DNA of 64,000 nucleotides from Jackrogersella multiformis (lineage: Eukaryota; Ascomycota; Sordariomycetes; Xylariales; Hypoxylaceae): positions 2,852,001-2,916,000 of the forward strand of contig CADCXD010000002.1 of the NCBI GenBank assembly GCA_902806575.1. Direction: 5' to 3'. Shown piece after piece: positions 1 through 12,100 of the stretch (position 1 is the first letter of the stretch; every line of letters begins with the position of its first letter). The notes under the pieces are model-generated. The model saw nothing but the letters and a program-made list of their open reading frames with translations. It searched no databases and had not been told where the DNA came from. Made by a program: the position numbers and the translations under genes.

Positions 1-791
1 CCAAGGCGGAGGTATCTTGGAGTTAGGCTCTGTTTTAGGAGTTGGTTTAGGTTATTAGTTAAGAGAATTAGCGGTGCGATTTAGGTTAACGGTATTAAAA
101 TGTATTTATAAGTTCATTCTCGTCTTTTGCATATATAGGTAAAGTCTATTCGACCAATTAGCTCTTTTCGGTGGGAATTAACTTAGTATGACTTCGCTTA
201 CTACCTAGGTATATAAATGGTTATGCTTTGGGACAGTGTAGATAGAGCTTATAATGAACTGTTTGGCACAAGCACAACGTAAATACTCGGCACATAACCG
301 AACGACTTACCCAGGTACTAAGAGACCTCTGTAAACCGACGGCAATGCTTAAATAATCGCGGAAACTTGTTTAAATAAAGTACTCTTAAGGAATCGTGTA
401 GGAAATTGCATCTACGAACCCCTGGGAACATGGTTAGGACACTGTGGTATGGGTTCAATGGTTGTTGTATTCTGTAAGTTTTAAGCTTCAGTTCAAAACA
501 CAGGATTTCACTTTATTCTCTTGATTACATAACCGCCCCACAACACTAAAAGGGCTCGGGGAAAGCGTATATTTATAGGGCTTAACAGTAGGCATGGACC
601 TACTTTTCCAGTAAAATAGGGGAGTCCCACTTGTCTTTGTACCTAATAAATTCTACTCATCTAAGGCCCTCATAGAGCATTTCCATCCTACCTACCTCAT
701 ACACTAGGTATCTCGAGTAACTATACAACTGCACTATGGAAAATGACGAACTATGCATAATGTTTGTGGATTATTATCACTCAATTATGTC
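1..791. other. Gene-free left edge
   Basis: I see no coding region here. The sequence is moderately AT-rich and holds one CCTAGG palindrome near 205. It lies downstream of the minus-strand F-box/ankyrin gene, so its right end is probably that gene's 3' UTR and terminator region. Confidence 0.6.
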
Positions 792-2395
792 CTAGTCATC
801 ATCTTCTGCCATCGCATTCAACCAAATTTCCTCATCGTCTAGCCCACACTGCGGAAACAGGTATTGAGGTTGGTATACCTCTCTACGCTCGGCGCAACGA
901 CGTAGGATTGCGCCTCTTTCTACGCCTTCTCGGATAAGCACATCCACCATCGATTCCAGCTCGTAGTACTGTGCCACGGCCAGGGCCCAATTTCCAGTTT
1001 CCGGGGTGTCCAACTTCGCGCCGTACTCACGTAGTAGGCGAAACATGTCCATATCCTCTTTGAAGACGGCCAAGACAACGGGGGGAGGGCAGCCCTCGTT
1101 GACCTTTGACCCGGCCTCAAGGAGCATCTTAGCCATGGAGAGCCTTGAAAATCGCGCTGCGGACATAAGTGCCGTATTGACGACTGGAAACCGATTTGGA
1201 TCTGCCCCATGGCTGAGAAGCAGCTTAACAACATCCGGGTTCCCGCTCCTCACAGCTGCTAGTAGGGCTTCAGTACTACTGTAATCGCTCTTCAATCCGT
1301 CGGTCCCGGCTGTTTGGTTGGGTTTGATTATGGCTTGGCTGAGGAAATACTGTACCATGTCCACATGACCTGCGTCTGCTTTTTCGGTAAGTCGGGCTGG
1401 TAGGCTTCCGCGGCCGCGGGGGTCGAATATCTTGCTATTGGGTATAAACATGGAAGCACCGCGCTTGTAGTTTTCTGGAAATCGCGTTGAAGCTATCGCA
1501 TCCCTTAAGCATTCGTATTCCGGGTATCTGCGGCTGCCTTCGTGCTCTCCCGCGACCAGATCGATGGGCCTGCTGTCGAGTGCGAAGTCGAAAACGTCCT
1601 TGTGACCCAACGTCGCAGCGCGACGGAGAGTATGCTGTTGCAAAGTGGAATCTAAAGGCGTAGATTGTTTGTAGTTCGGGTTGGATGAGATGAGAAGGCG
1701 CATCATGGATATGTCACCCTTGAAAGTGGCTGCCCCATAAGCTTCGCCGAAGACGCCACTGAAAACATCTTTGATATTTCCCCAGCTGCAGAACTGAAAG
1801 CCCTGCGAGATGAGCTTCTCGATATAGGATCGGTAGCCGAGATACACGGCCGCAACGCAGAGGTCCTCCTCCAGCTCTTCAGCGGAACATTCAGGAGGCC
1901 ATGGCCACGTGGCAGAATAATAGAACAAAGCGTGCTCGTGAGAGCGCCAGGGAATATTACCGAGAGCAAGACGACACAGCGATTTAAGACGAGCCTTAAT
2001 AGCGGTCTGCTCCGCATCGCCGACCTGCTCGGAGATAGTCATCGCGGCGCGCCGAATGCGACAGCGGAGCGATTTGGGCTCTTGCTCGATCCATGCCTGG
2101 TAAACCAGATACTCAAGGACAAAGGCGCGCCAGTCATCGAACCGACACGACGAAGTCATCCAATTAACGTCCATATATGGAATGTCCAGAAGACGGAGGC
2201 GGAAGATGGCGTTGTCAACAAAGTGCTTGAACTGGCCTGCGAGGGGTAGTGAGCAGAGACGAAATGTAAAGTCAACATATTTATAAACTGACGGCTGACG
2301 AGACGGAGTCTCATGAATCGCTTGAACTCGCGAGAGTATGCGAATGCCTCAAATATGCGCTCGACGAGCTCCGGGGCGAAGTCAAAAAGATGCAT
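792..2395 (-). CDS. F-box and ankyrin-repeat protein, 2 exons
   Basis: Model: exon 1 2395..2293, a 56-nt intron 2292..2237 (GTCAGT donor, CGCAG acceptor), exon 2 2236..792; the phases close to give 515 aa. The intron splits the F-box: exon 1 gives LFDFAPELVERIFEAF and LRLVS, and the joined codon restores an R-Q-F-K run into VDNAIFRLRLLD. This is the usual F-box start of fungal F-box/ankyrin proteins. Ankyrin-like units are clearest near the C-terminus (NPDVVKLLLSHGADPN, then SMAKMLLEAGSKVNEG, then a third degenerate unit). By family knowledge the F-box binds Skp1 in an SCF ubiquitin ligase and the ankyrins bind a substrate; the substrate is unknown. Residue 1 is the first ATG of exon 1. The splice is inferred from phase and F-box continuity. 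Such genes expand in filamentous fungi and are poorly conserved. Confidence 0.82.
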
Positions 2396-3488
2396 GATGA
2401 TGACTAAAGGCTAAGGGTCAAGGCCAACTATCTTGAACTCTGATGGAAGTATATGAAAAAGCTTCGGAAGAAACACCAATACAGCTGGCATCCATACCCT
2501 TCATTACTTATTTAAGTACCTTAACGGGGATTACCTAATGAAAGCTTATAGGGTCTATACAAGTATAATAAGGCTTACATAAGGGCTACAAGAAGCAATA
2601 TTATTTGCGCCGTATGGGTGTCGATTTTCCCGCGCGCTATATGTGGCTTTAGCGGGGGTTCAGCCAATCAAACGTCACAAATCGCAGAGCCTCAGAGCAA
2701 TGTATATACCTAGGTACCTACTCTCATATGTACGCACCTTTACACTTGAATGACTTCACCAATCATGGAGCCCTCAACTGAGAATTTAGATGAATTTATA
2801 GGCCTGGATTAATGAATTCGAATGGTTCGGGGTGCATTGCATAGGCTCTTGAAATGAGTGCGAAAATGCATGTATAAGATTTGCCTCATCGAGATGACAA
2901 CTTATAAGGGCCCAGTACCTATAGGAGGATTAAGAGCCATTGTCGACGGCTGGGTAGCTCCACCAGTTATGGAGCTACAGCAGTTCGTCCCATATAATTT
3001 CAATCGGACGATCGAGAGCCATTGAATAATCCAAATTATCAATTGAGATAATAGGGATTGGCGATGTTATTCAAGTGTAAATGTGATTAGGTAGGTACCT
3101 AGCTTATGAATGTACATGGTATTGAGGGGCTCTGAAATGCGGGCTTTTGGTTAGCTGAAAGCTGCCATAGCGCTAGCGAGAAACGAGCTCCTGATTGGCT
3201 GCACTACGGAGATCCATACAGCGAGCGGGAAACGGGACACCAGTATTATACCTAAGCGCACTCATATAGTTAGCGCGTACATTTAGTCAGCATTCGTTAA
3301 GGGATATAACCAAGAAGTCAGAGCACACTACAGAACCGAGACTATAAATCCCTCTTGGTATCTATTTATCATATTAGGTTCTGACAATAATTCGTAAGTG
3401 TGTTAGTAGTAAGTCGCATCATTCAACCTTAACATGAAGAAACAGCAGCGCTTCTTTCTCGAATCATACCCTCACAGAGGTATTTCCT
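2396..3488. other. Intergenic, no gene seen
   Basis: Mostly AT-rich, with TACCTAGGTA near 2708 and a reverse CCAAT box (gattggctgc) near 3193. No ORF here has recognisable protein features. It separates the 5' end of the F-box/ankyrin gene from the 3' end of the BBP relic. Confidence 0.5.
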
Positions 3489-4498
3489 TCAATGTCCGGA
3501 CAGGCTCCAGTTAGCCCGTGCGTCATGTTCCATATCGGCGAGGAATCGGGAACAATCAAGTTCCAGAGAATCCTTTGCTATCAAATTAGTATTCGACTTC
3601 CGCCACGGCGGTGTCTTCTGGGAGACTTCCATCTTCGCACTGCGGCAATCACGGGCAATGTGACCGAGTCCGTCGCATTTATGGCACACAATAACTGGTG
3701 CCGGCATGCTGTGGGTCATGTTAGTGGTCTTCCCTGCGCCTTCGTCGTCGCGAAAAGTCCCGTTCACCAAGGCGAGATCTCGGAGCTGCTGGCGTTTTCT
3801 GTTGTTTTCGTGTTCTGGTGTAGTAATGGCATCCTCGATGACTGCTTGAACAAGTTGTTTTGCCGTATCGACGCTTTCCTGTGTATCCGCCGTGATGAAG
3901 CAATGTAGAGGTTCCTGGTAAGCGTCAGTATCGACTCGTCCGGGCCCACGAGGGCCAGCGCGGCCTTTGCCTTCTTTCACAGAACCTCTGCCGCGAATGA
4001 CTATAGAGGCATGGGATTTGGTGTTCATCTCGGCAAGACTGCGCCCGCGTGGCCCCAAAAGCTACCCGATGAAATTCACTTCCGGGAATTCCTTTACGGG
4101 TATGTACACCTTCTCTGTGGGGTTGCTCCATCGGAAGCTGCCTCGGACGTAATCCTGTGGCGGATGGTAGTTAGGAATGGTGCGCATGGCAGTCTATATT
4201 AGAGAGTGGCGTTCCTTCTCTAGACGTTCTCGGTGGCGACGATAATGTGTGTTAATTCGTTTGCCTAATGAGTCGTAGAGGGGTTCAGGTGATGGAGATC
4301 TGCGACGATGATTAGCGAGGACAACATCGCCTACGTTCAGTTTTTGAGTGATCTCTTTGATCCGGAAACACAATACGTACCTAGGTATGCATCAATCTGT
4401 TCGCTCGTCATAGGCGCCGTAATTGAGGTGGTCCCCATCGCGGTAGTCTCGGGTCCCCATCTGCTCCGTTTTCCCTTGCTTGTCGATGTGTTTTATCG
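3489..4498 (-). pseudogene. Branchpoint-bridging protein (BBP/SF1) pseudogene
   Basis: One uninterrupted minus-strand frame from about 4498 to 3489 reads as a BBP/SF1 homologue broken by two TAG codons, at 4194-4196 and 4062-4064. In order it shows a KRSRWG basic run, MTSEQIDAY, the ITQKL segment, RRRSPSPEP, the RTIPNYHPPQDY linker, a KH-QUA2 domain (EKVYIPV, NFIG-stop-LLGPRGRSLAEMN, IRGRGSVKEGKGR, EPLHCFITADT, RKRQQLRDLALVNGTFRDDE), one CCHC zinc knuckle (VCHKCDGLGHIARDC) and a short tail ending near LDCSRFLADMEH. In the family BBP binds the intron branchpoint. The second stop falls where family members have Gln or Leu (FIG-Q-LLGPRG), so CAG to TAG is a likely change; the first falls where Glu is usual. 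The first of the two usual zinc knuckles is missing. No introns interrupt the copy, which suggests retroposition or loss. The 5' limit is unclear. Neither stop can be spliced out without losing conserved residues. Confidence 0.85.
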
Positions 4499-5182
4499 TT
4501 AATGGTGATATAACGTAAGGTATGGTAGTAAATGCTCATGGGGATGGATCTCCTGATTTATATAGGTGATCTTGACCTGGTACCTATGGTCCAGCATGAT
4601 TTGGAAGGGGCGTCAGGGCCATGGCCTAATAAACTCAAGATGCTCGATCACTTGAGCATCTTTGGGTACCTAGGTAGGTAGGTAGCTAAGAGCCTCGTAT
4701 GAGTGGTTAGTATATAATTACACTTTATATAGCTCAATAGCTAACCTAGTAAAGTTTGTTTGTGTACGGATACTCCTAGGAGTTCTACAGACCCTCCATA
4801 CCGGTATGTTCATATATAAGAACTAGAGATTATTAGTGTTTTTGCCAAGAAATGGCGGTTATAGGGCTGACAAGAGACAAGGTGGTACCTAAATATTTCT
4901 GGCTTACAGTTGCACCGCCCCGCGCCCCTATATACTGCCTACAACATCCCTATAGGTAGGTACCTAGGTATGTAACCCTTACAGCTATTTATACCAAAAT
5001 ACTCTCAGGAGACCGAGCTGACTATCGTGCCTCATCCTTCGCCCCCAACCTCACGGCGCTTACAAAATGAAATGTTTAAAACACCAGGCCCGTCCAAATC
5101 CCTACCGCCCTAGCAGCTTTCTACACCCTTTTCGTTAATATGTGGCATTTTTACCATCTGAATTTCAAATGTTCAATGCAGG
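4499..5182. other. Intergenic with CCTAGG repeats
   Basis: No gene seen. It holds three CCTAGG sites, including the extended run at 4665-4687 and another around 4959-4973. It is the upstream region of the four-TM gene. Confidence 0.5.
4665..4687. repeat. TACCTAGGTA palindrome with GGTA extension
   Basis: A perfect TACCTAGGTA palindrome followed by extra GGTA units. It is one of about 45 CCTAGG-containing sites that I count by eye in the window, nearly all outside genes. Confidence 0.7.
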
Positions 5183-6064
5183 ATGTCGATAGATTCATTC
5201 AAGCTTACAGGTCATGATGGCCACCAGCCTGGAAAACCAGCGCCACCATCGCAGCCAAGTCGTATCCAGCTCTCACGCAAAGTCCTTTTTACCAGCTTGT
5301 TTGTTAATGCCCCTCTACTAGCCATCGCATGCGTCATAGAGATCGCACTCGCCGCCGAAGGCGCTAAGCGTGGCCCCCCGACCGACTCTTCGGAGATCAT
5401 AGGGGGTTCGTTCTTCACCGAGCCCAAGAACTATTCGAAGATCTTGAGCGACTATCCTGCTCATGTCTTCGCTAGCCAAGATACGCTCAAATTGGCGAGT
5501 GCCAGCCTGAGCTTGCTCTGTGCCGTTGTCTTGGGCGGTGTATCCGGGTATGCGTTTGTCACTGGACCTATAGGTGTAGGTTGCTCCATGCCCTTCGTCA
5601 CAGACTAATCAACATCTACTATTCTAGGCTTCAATCTAATGTTTAGCCACTAGGCACTCTTTATATTACGAAGTTCTCTGGTCGTCGTCCTGGGACTCAA
5701 TGCCCTCCTCTCCCTAGTCACTTTCTTCTACGCATTTATAGCCCATGGGCTCTCGGCACATTTCGACTTAAGCTACGCTATCGAACTCACTAATCTGCCT
5801 TTCTTCCAGTTGTATGACAGAGGAACATTTGATCTTGAGACGTGGGCTTGCGAGACCAAGGACCTGCCCAATTATGATAGTTTCCCGGAAGGGCAGATGC
5901 ATACCTTATGCTCGGTGGAAACGGGTGCGAGATGGATGACGCTGTTTGTGTTTCTGCTGGCTTGTTCCTTGTTTGTCATTGTGTGCTTAGATCGGCGTGG
6001 CGAGAAGCGTTTAATGGCCACGTGGAAGAAAAGGAGGGCAAGCTGGCGTGGTGATTATTATTGA
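5183..6064 (+). CDS. Four-TM membrane protein, 2 exons
   Basis: Exon 1 5183..5575, intron 5576..5653 (GTAGGT donor, ACTAATC branch-like site, CACTAG acceptor), exon 2 5654..6064; the phases close to 267 aa. Four hydrophobic segments are visible: residues ~34-57 (VLFTSLFVNAPLLAIACVIE), ~102-127 (SASLSLLCAVVLGGVSGYAF), a third at the start of exon 2 (SLVVVLGLNALLSLVTFFYA) and a fourth near the C-terminus (MTLFVFLLACSLFVIVCL). The 3-4 loop holds two cysteines (WACET and HTLCS) that could form a disulphide. The C-terminus is basic (KKRRASWRGDYY). The topology suggests a small tetraspan plasma-membrane or endomembrane protein. I do not recognise the family and assign no function. The exact donor could be 2 nt earlier. 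Confidence 0.7.
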
Positions 6065-6667
6065 ATGGATGGGCTCGGAGGCTAGGTTAGAGAGATTTCG
6101 AAAGAATGAAAATAAACTCTCGAATCTACCTGGGTAATTAGTATGTTGGAAGCTACCCAGGTATACATTATTGACATATATATTTTCGCAGCTCATGAAT
6201 GAATCCAGTTGTACGGTACCGAATAAGACTTGCTGCGACCCCCCCTTACTATTGGTTCCACCAGCCCGGACAGTACTGGTGGTAAGGTACCGGGCCTTCC
6301 AACTCCTTGATAGAAATATTGGTACTAAAAATCAAGAGAAGGTCTGCAACTTCCCCGCGACCTTCCCACCAGACACGCCCGGTAGAGCGGCGTCTGGCCG
6401 AGCAAGTAAAGCAGGAACAAGGTGTTTCTTAGTCCTCGTTAATACAATATGAACAAAGACGAAACTGGTCGATCAAATATACTTAATAAAAGACTTTTGA
6501 GAATGATGCTAAATACCTACTAAAAACCAAAATCTATACTAAGCTATACAAGCAAACGCGATAACTATACTCCAGGTATGTAAGATATTCAATCTATAAG
6601 AAATCTCTAGACATGTGACCAAAAGCCGGTTTTGCCTAACATGTATCTAGTAGCTCTTTAAAGCTAT
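6065..6667. other. Convergent intergenic region
   Basis: Lies between the 3' ends of the four-TM gene and the kinase-like gene. Short GC-rich stretches around 6240-6400 contain no convincing ORF. Confidence 0.45.
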
Positions 6668-9171
6668 TCATGGTACGTAGTCGCTGGATGAATCGTCATC
6701 TGGTTCCGTGGAGTCATCATCATAGCCGGCACCGGCGTTACCAGCAGCTTTCCCACCACCAGCAGTTTTCTTACCGCCGGCGTTATCGTCGCCGTCGTCG
6801 CCTTCATCCTCGCTGGCGGAGTCGCCGCCTTCTGGCGGAGGTGGGTAAGGGGCGGGCGGTGGGTTGTTGTGAGCTTCGTGCATAACCGGGACAGTGTAAT
6901 TTAATGTTACAACTCTGTGTGCGGGCCGTAGATGCTCCCATAATGTGATGAAATTCAACTTCCTCCAATTTTGCACAATCTCCGGTGTTGGACACCTGTC
7001 CGGAGTTCCTGATTCCTCGCTATCTTCCTCCTCCTCCTCCTCTTCTTCTCCTTCTCCTTCTCCTTCTCCTTCTTCTCCCCCCTCGCCCTCGCCTTCGCCC
7101 TCTTCCTTTCCTACTTCTTCCGTTTCTCCCCCTTCGTCTTTTCCTGCTTCCTTTACCTCTACCTCTACCACTTCCTCTTCGCTGCTATCGCTGCTGTCAT
7201 CGCCGTCATCGGCACTGTTCAAATTATTAGCATTAGTAATTTCAAATAACTATAGGTAGTTATCACATAGATGCCAGGCCTTATATTAAAATAAGCGGAC
7301 CATGTATAACTTAGGAGTTTACTTACGGTGCTGGTGCGGGTGCTGGTGCGGGTGGTAATAGCTCTGGTGGTGGACGACGATACCTGTCCAAAATGTTAAC
7401 GTCAATTCTACATCTTCATCTATTCCTAGATCGCTCCGAAGAAACTAAAAAGGATGAGCATTTTTGTAAACATTTTCAAATGTTTACTAAGCCACAAACA
7501 AACCTGGTTCGACTTACTCATAAGGCATGACTCGCTCTGGTCTCGTCCATGACACATCGAGAGCGTTGAAATATCCTGGGGGTCTCACACCAATACCTCT
7601 GTACCGCCGAACTTTTCTTCGAGCTAGTGGTAGCATCGTATCGACAACCCAGCGAGCATCGGGAAGGAGTTCATAATTATATATAGAATTACCATTCGCA
7701 TCCATGCGTTGGCCTTGTATATGGCCACCACCAGGATATTCAAAATGATGGAGCAGATCGATAAGGTCGTCTGAGTAACGGGTCTCGTTAGGCTCGAGCT
7801 GATCATTTACCCCATGGACGAGGATATCGTCCGGGCGGTCCTCGAAATACCCGCCTGAAGGTATATGTGCTTGACATAACAATCGAAGATTATACCCCAT
7901 AAAGAATCTAAATATATCAGTCAGTTTCATGTCAGCCTTTTTTGCCCAAGTTTTGAAGAGGTGGATATTTTGTTAAAGCGACGAGACCTGTTAGAAGAGG
8001 CCAATAGAGTAATGTTACATACTGTTATAAGTTAGCTATTTCAGACGAACGAGTCCGAGGAGCACCTCGGGGGATATAGATCAGGATATTGAAACGGGGT
8101 CTTTCTATACATACCATGTCTTCCCAAGAATCAACTTGCCCTGTGGCATAAATACCGTCTTTTAACGTTGTAGGGTCATCACTTGCCAGATTTGACTCGC
8201 CAAAATCACTTACAATGACTGCAACCTCAAGTTAATACTTTCCTTTTTGTAGAATGGCGGCCGAAAGGCCAGGAGCTTATGCCGAAAACTACTTACTCTC
8301 AGGGAATGCATTGCTTTCCGGACCGGCATTTGGTATCCGGCCTGGACGTCTGGCATGATAATGGATGAGAATATTACTTGGCGACATGTCGCGGTGAGTA
8401 ATTTCTGCTCACGAATGGGTTAGTCCACAGGACTTTAAGGCTGGAGTATGTGAGTTCAGATAGGTACTTACTTTGCCAGCCCTCTACTTCGACATTGCTA
8501 CCTGGCGGCGTGCCGAAATTAAAAAATCGGATGACTTCGGCAAGCCTCTCAGCTACGAGCTATTATAACATCGGAAGTTAGCGTTTGCTTTCTTTTTGAA
8601 GTGCCTAGGAAGACGGGAATGCTTGTGTTTTGAAATCAAAACTTTTGTTCCATGCTACTTACCCAGATAAAATGCTCTGGTACCGGTCGACCTTTTTCCT
8701 GGTATTTATCTACCAACCACTGGATAGATCCGCCATTGTAGTACCTGTAATTGTTAAGTTATAAATCCCAGGAAAGGTTAGTAGTAAAATATACCTAAAG
8801 TACATGGAATAAGCATCCAAATCTCGTCCAAGCCACTGCCAGGCAACCAGTTCAGTAAAAAGCATTCTCTCGACCCCATTAACCATGATAGGTCTAGGTA
8901 AGCGGCAGACTGCTTCTGGTGCGGTTGAAATCCGAATCTCCTCTGGAATTTCTTGGTAAAAAATCCGATTATGTACAAGCTTGTTGGCAAGGATCTCCCC
9001 AGTCTGCACAGATTGTACAATGGATACTGTTCCCTGGATCGGATCAACTAGAATAAAGCCTTGGTTGGTAATGTTAGGGTTAGCAGCCCAGTGATCATCC
9101 TCATCCCCATATTCTTCGTATGGAAGAAAGACTCCATAATGTCTGTATGGCAAGTTCTTTGAAATCGACAT
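6668..9171 (-). CDS. Protein-kinase-like protein, 8 exons, apparent frameshift
   Basis: Exons: 9171..8795, 8744..8663, 8559..8472, 8404..8297, 8218..8115, 8021..7518, 7383..7327, 7214..6668, all with GT/AG introns of 50-133 nt and closing phases, except for one extra base in exon 6. The product would be ~621 aa. Kinase hallmarks: a divergent N-lobe with ILANKLV (candidate Lys strand), a hinge-like YYNGGSIQWLVDKY, the helix AERLAEVIRFF, a catalytic loop HRDMSPSNILIH (HRD and Asn present), DFGESN, and C-lobe VDSWEDMYVTLLWPLLTGL. After the kinase domain come a Pro/Ala linker (PPPELLPPAPAPAPAP), then an acidic Glu/Asp tail encoded by a TCC/CTT-rich stretch (7020-7190) and a C-terminal DDDSSSDYVP. 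In exon 6 the frame ends at TGA just after an A6 run (plus-strand T6 near 7937-7942). Reading one A fewer continues without a break into ADMKLTDIFRFFMGYNLRL. This is either a sequence error, a broken gene, or two reading units. Confidence 0.72.
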
Positions 9172-12100
9172 TTTAATGTTGTATTTATAATATAAAAGTA
9201 ATTAAAAGGTAAAAAGGTGATTAAAATCTCTAAAAGTTATCGAATAGATGTATATATAATAATCCTCATGTATCGTAAATCCAAGAGGATAATCCGTTGT
9301 CGCTTTCTTATTATACTTTTAAATATAAACAGTTTCTTTATTTGTACTTTATTAACACACCACATATGGGACAAAGATAATCTTAACACGACAAAAGTTA
9401 TAGATTTCGTTATTGTATGGCTATTTTTACATTTACCACATAATAATGTTTAAGAATAATAAAGCCACTTATTAATTTAATAATAAATTATTTAAACCCA
9501 TTGTAAGACAAGACAAGAAAGGGTTTGCACTGACAAGTAATTAATTCTTAGTTTCTCGATTAAATAGTAACCTGAATTAATAAATTTAAGGTGATATTGT
9601 TTTCAGGGAAGAGGGTGGTAGCTTTGTCGTACATCGAAACGTTTCACCTATCACATAATATAAAGCAGTTAGCTTAAAGCCTGCGGACAGGGAGGACCAG
9701 GAATATCATACTGAGTTCCTTTTAGCCTGACTTTTTTTTTGTTGTGACAATTATACAATAAAAGACATTTGTACCAAAGACAAAGGTAGCTTAACACATG
9801 ACTTTCGTTTATGTACCCCTGAGATTCTCCTCTTCCTAAGGATCATCTTGAAATTGCTAACACTAACTGCTGTAGTGTAACCCAATATATCTCTCTATAA
9901 TACTTAACTTATATGCTTGTTCCAACATCAGTGAACCGGACTGAGAGAAATGGGATGTCACGTGACCAGCTTTTGGCTATAAGACCTGATCTTTGATCAG
10001 TACCTAGGTAGTTTTTGACCTGTTTAGCCAGCCATGCATGCACCTTTCTTTCATTTTTTCATTATTTGTGCAGACCTTTATATATACCACTTTTAGCTAC
10101 TTGCTTTTGGCTCTTTCTTCAGACTTATTCTATTTAGGTACCTAGGTAATGGCTTCCTTTTCTGATCGTTGTTGATTCGTATCCTTAGGACCGGGAGAAG
10201 CGTAACCGTTCAGGTATAACGAGCGGCTTCGTGGTATTAGCGAACTAACTAGTGTAATAAAAGGGGTAACTCTAAAGTTAATAAACTCGGAAAATAATTC
10301 ATACACGAAAAGCCGGCCATGAAAGTTATAGTTATTCTTTTCCAGTTGCACCCATTTAACTAGGAAGAATAAGTCTTAATTTAATCATTAATATAATAAT
10401 TGGCTTATCAGAATATTATACACCTGGCTACTTATATTTAATGGTAGGTATTTGGGCGGACAATCCTTACAGAACAGCTAACGGGGTTATGTTATTATAT
10501 TCTCTCGTACTCCTAATCACTTTATTTATTTCATCTTATAAAGAATTTAAATTTAAATCATTATAAAAGGACCATGAATAGGACCGACAAAGATTATTTC
10601 TATTAAACACCATATCTTTCACTTAACTTAGGTACTTAAGTTAAAAGACATCGGAGATAGAACAACTTTCATTCACGACATATTAATGCAACAGCCTATT
10701 TCATATTAACTGTAGTACTACTATTACTATTAAGTATTAGTCCGTAGAAATCTAAAGCTTACCTAGGTATGTAATTATTTTCGAAATTGACCTTCCTAAC
10801 TACCTATTTTATAGACCGAGTACGGATTAAGAAAGCAGCAATTGAAATTTGGTTAAAACACTGATTTTAAATTTCACGTGTAGAGGCCAAGTTGCCTCGT
10901 ATAAGCCGTGGTCGCCAGTAGAGTTAAGACCGGGTTTCCACCCAGACGCCGGCTACTGCGTATTTAGGAAGGCAAATAAAGAAGCAATCTAACCCAATAA
11001 GGAGGGGAGTTATGGAATAGGTAGCTAACTAGGCAATAGGCAGCTCCCTTCTAGAAGCTCGCAATAATCCCCGCCAAGTTGGCTCATCGTGTTGAAGATT
11101 GGACTTGAAGAGTAGCTACATGTCCCAAGACATTGCGAGCTGCCTAGGAAGGCTAGTCGGTTAGCCTGACCGAGTGTAGTACGGGGAGTTTCCTGAATCG
11201 GGACTCTGTCATCCCCAATCGGAGAGCGGATTGGCTGAGAACGCCCGGCTCCGTCAGCCCGATGGAACCCGTATTTGACGAGATCGACAGGGAAAAATTC
11301 GAGTGTAACCTGGTATTCGAATGGTTGCACAATTACGGTCCCCGATGATACCTAACTGGTTGGGCTTGTTGGGTTCTCCGGACGCCTCACGGTGGAGGCT
11401 GAACGATCGTCGACGGGCTAAGTCCCGAAATACGACTTTTCCATATCAGTGCTCTCTGGACATGATCAAGAGGGGGATTCGGGCCTTTCTTATTGTGTTA
11501 CTGGAGAGAATCTACTACGTCAATGACGACAGCCACCTCTTAAGCATCGGGTCGCGATCTAGGCCATAAGACTTCATTAACACGGACGCATTTATAGCGT
11601 GCGTGCGCATACGATGTAGTCAATCATACCCATCCAAGGGCTCCGTCTCTCTCCCCTCAAATCCCCCCCTCTTCCCCAACTGCCCTGTCTCGACGCCTGT
11701 GTGTTGACAAGAGAAGGGTCACGTAACAAACAAAGTAGAGAACCGCCAAGAGTCTCCATCGATGTGGGGATCTGTGCGAACTGTCCTCCTGCCTCTCTCG
11801 GCAATTGATAGGAGGAGCGGCAGAGCGCCAACCTTATTAATCCTCTGGCATCCTATACTATATAGCTAAAGGGCGGCCGCCGATTGGCCAGCTCGCGACA
11901 GGGGCCGGCGGGCTGGGCGGACAGGGACGTGAATAGTAGTAACCGACAATTCTTCAACGGGTCTATCAGATGGTGGCTCAGTTGTCCGCCAAGGGCTGGG
12001 CGCAGGAGAATTGCCGGGGTGTAGACCAGAATTCGACTGATGCCGCGGTGCCCTACAAATTAAACCGCCCACCCACCTACCGCTTTGGGTAGATTGAGAT

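Noticed and set aside
8046..8075. Small perfect hairpin (ccgagg/cctcgg) in the kinase-like gene
   Set aside because: Only six base pairs, inside an intron; no ribozyme core sequence on either strand.
9217..9453. 78-codon AT-rich ORF (+)
   Set aside because: Ile/Leu/Phe-rich composition expected from AT-rich noncoding DNA, with no neighbours or motifs.
11025..11569. Two ORFs (101 codons -, 82 codons +) in the mixed-GC block
   Set aside because: They have no recognisable features and overlap head to head; I cannot support either as a gene.
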